A DNA stretch of 16,380 bases, taken from Candidatus Bipolaricaulota bacterium. Lineage in GTDB: Bacteria; Bipolaricaulota; Bipolaricaulia; UBA7950; UBA9294. The stretch's first letter is position 1. Every line of letters begins with the position of its first letter. Positions 15,867 through 16,380 of the stretch are shown in pieces. A model generated the notes under the pieces. The model saw only the letters and a program-made list of their open reading frames with translations, was not told where the DNA came from and made no database searches. The translations under genes and the position numbers were made by a program. The stretch covers positions 1-16,380 of the forward strand of contig JAUWNS010000041.1 in the NCBI GenBank assembly GCA_030612485.1, written 5' to 3'.

Positions 15867-16380
15867 CCAGAAGCCGATTCGAAAAGATCGCGTTCTGATC
15901 GCTCTCTTGATCCTTGTGGGGATCATCCTCATACCGATCTTGGTGCGTTCCTGCAATTCCACTCCACAACCTCCGACCTCATCCACTCCTACCACCGTAA
16001 GCCCTCCCATCACTACAGTTCTCCCACACACAGAGGAACCTCCATCCGAGACCCCCTCCGTTGCTGAGGGCTTACCTATGGAAGAGCCCCCTGCGGAGAC
16101 GCAGCCAGGCATCCTCACCCACACGGTGAGCGATGGAGAAACACTCGCTGGGATCGCCGCCCTACTTGGGGTAACCACCTCCCAGATCATGGCCGACAAC
16201 CGGCTCCTATCAGCAGGGGAAATCGTGCCGGGAGAGACACTGCGGGTCATGCACGATGGGATCCTGCACCTCATCAAGGAGGGACAGACCCTCACCGATA
16301 TCTCCAATACATACGGCATCTCGATCGATCGGATCACGGTGGCAAATGGGATCACCGACCCATCGCGTATCTTCGCCGGC
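15859..16380 (+). CDS. LysM-repeat cell-envelope protein (partial, C-terminus off the window)
   Basis: The first 174 residues of an exported, membrane-anchored protein. Residues 1-11 are basic (KPIRKDR), 12-29 form one membrane segment, and about 33-85 are a Pro/Thr/Ser/Glu-rich linker likely to span the wall or periplasm. Two LysM peptidoglycan-binding units follow: THTVSDGETLAGIAALLGV to GETLRV (87-130), and HLIKEGQTLTDISNTYGI (137-154) reaching the window edge. A Cys32 follows the membrane segment, but Arg30 in the preceding position argues against a normal lipobox. A GTG start at 15859 is the first start after an in-frame stop (15853-15855), giving an 8-base overlap with rho and no strong Shine-Dalgarno sequence. 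Proteins of this layout often end in an M23 peptidase (murein hydrolase or activator), which cannot be confirmed here. Confidence 0.85.
   Translation, partial: MTSQKPIRKDRVLIALLILVGIILIPILVRSCNSTPQPPTSSTPTTVSPPITTVLPHTEEPPSETPSVAEGLPMEEPPAETQPGILTHTVSDGETLAGIAALLGVTTSQIMADNRLLSAGEIVPGETLRVMHDGILHLIKEGQTLTDISNTYGISIDRITVANGITDPSRIFAG

Overview
This is bacterial DNA of moderately high G+C with tightly packed genes, short spacers and mostly clear Shine-Dalgarno sites. It reads as a chromosome, not a plasmid or phage, because it carries argS, ftsY, rho and rpiB. A SpoVS-type protein beside a peptide-type ABC transporter, a pyruvate phosphate dikinase and a PiT phosphate transporter points to a deep-branching, non-proteobacterial, probably anaerobic fermentative lineage. 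Candidate phylum Bipolaricaulota (OP1/Acetothermia) or a Thermotogae-like group would fit, but this is a guess from gene content and was not tested.

Layout. Positions 1-5127 are all on the minus strand. Transcription runs from a large membrane-anchored protein built from two degenerate metallopeptidase-like domains (3331-5127), through a secreted helical-repeat protein with its own promoter (2337-3128), to a family-5 extracellular solute-binding protein (465-2300), and then, after an 11-bp perfect hairpin, into a DppB/OppB-type permease that runs off the left edge. From 5428 the plus strand carries spoVS, argS, ftsY and ppdK. The gene starts argS/ftsY overlap by one base, and a 9-unit octanucleotide array separates ftsY from ppdK. 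A GNRA-looped terminator separates ppdK from a convergent PiT phosphate permease (11080-12018, minus). A divergent promoter pair then opens a second plus-strand block: family-2 glycosyltransferase, rpiB, a palindromic repeat element, a Ca2+/cation antiporter, rho, and a LysM-domain envelope protein that overlaps rho and runs off the right edge.

How the genes fit together. The left block is an oligopeptide/solute uptake unit with an uncharacterised secreted partner. The middle block combines translation (argS), membrane-protein targeting (ftsY), a SpoVS-like regulator and the pyruvate/PEP node. The right block mixes envelope functions (glycosyltransferase, LysM protein, ion exchanger) with sugar-phosphate isomerisation and transcription termination.

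The most unusual items are: (1) the tandem pseudo-metallopeptidase protein, in which both copies have lost the expected zinc ligands at equivalent sites; (2) the helical-repeat exported protein placed directly upstream of the solute-binding protein; (3) a dispersed family of degenerate 8-bp tandem repeats (consensus near GATTGAAT) in three intergenic spacers, two of them as palindromic elements of about 135 bp; and (4) extended -10 promoters, one so close to its start codon that the transcript should be nearly leaderless. No CRISPR array, tRNA, rRNA, transposase or phage gene was seen.
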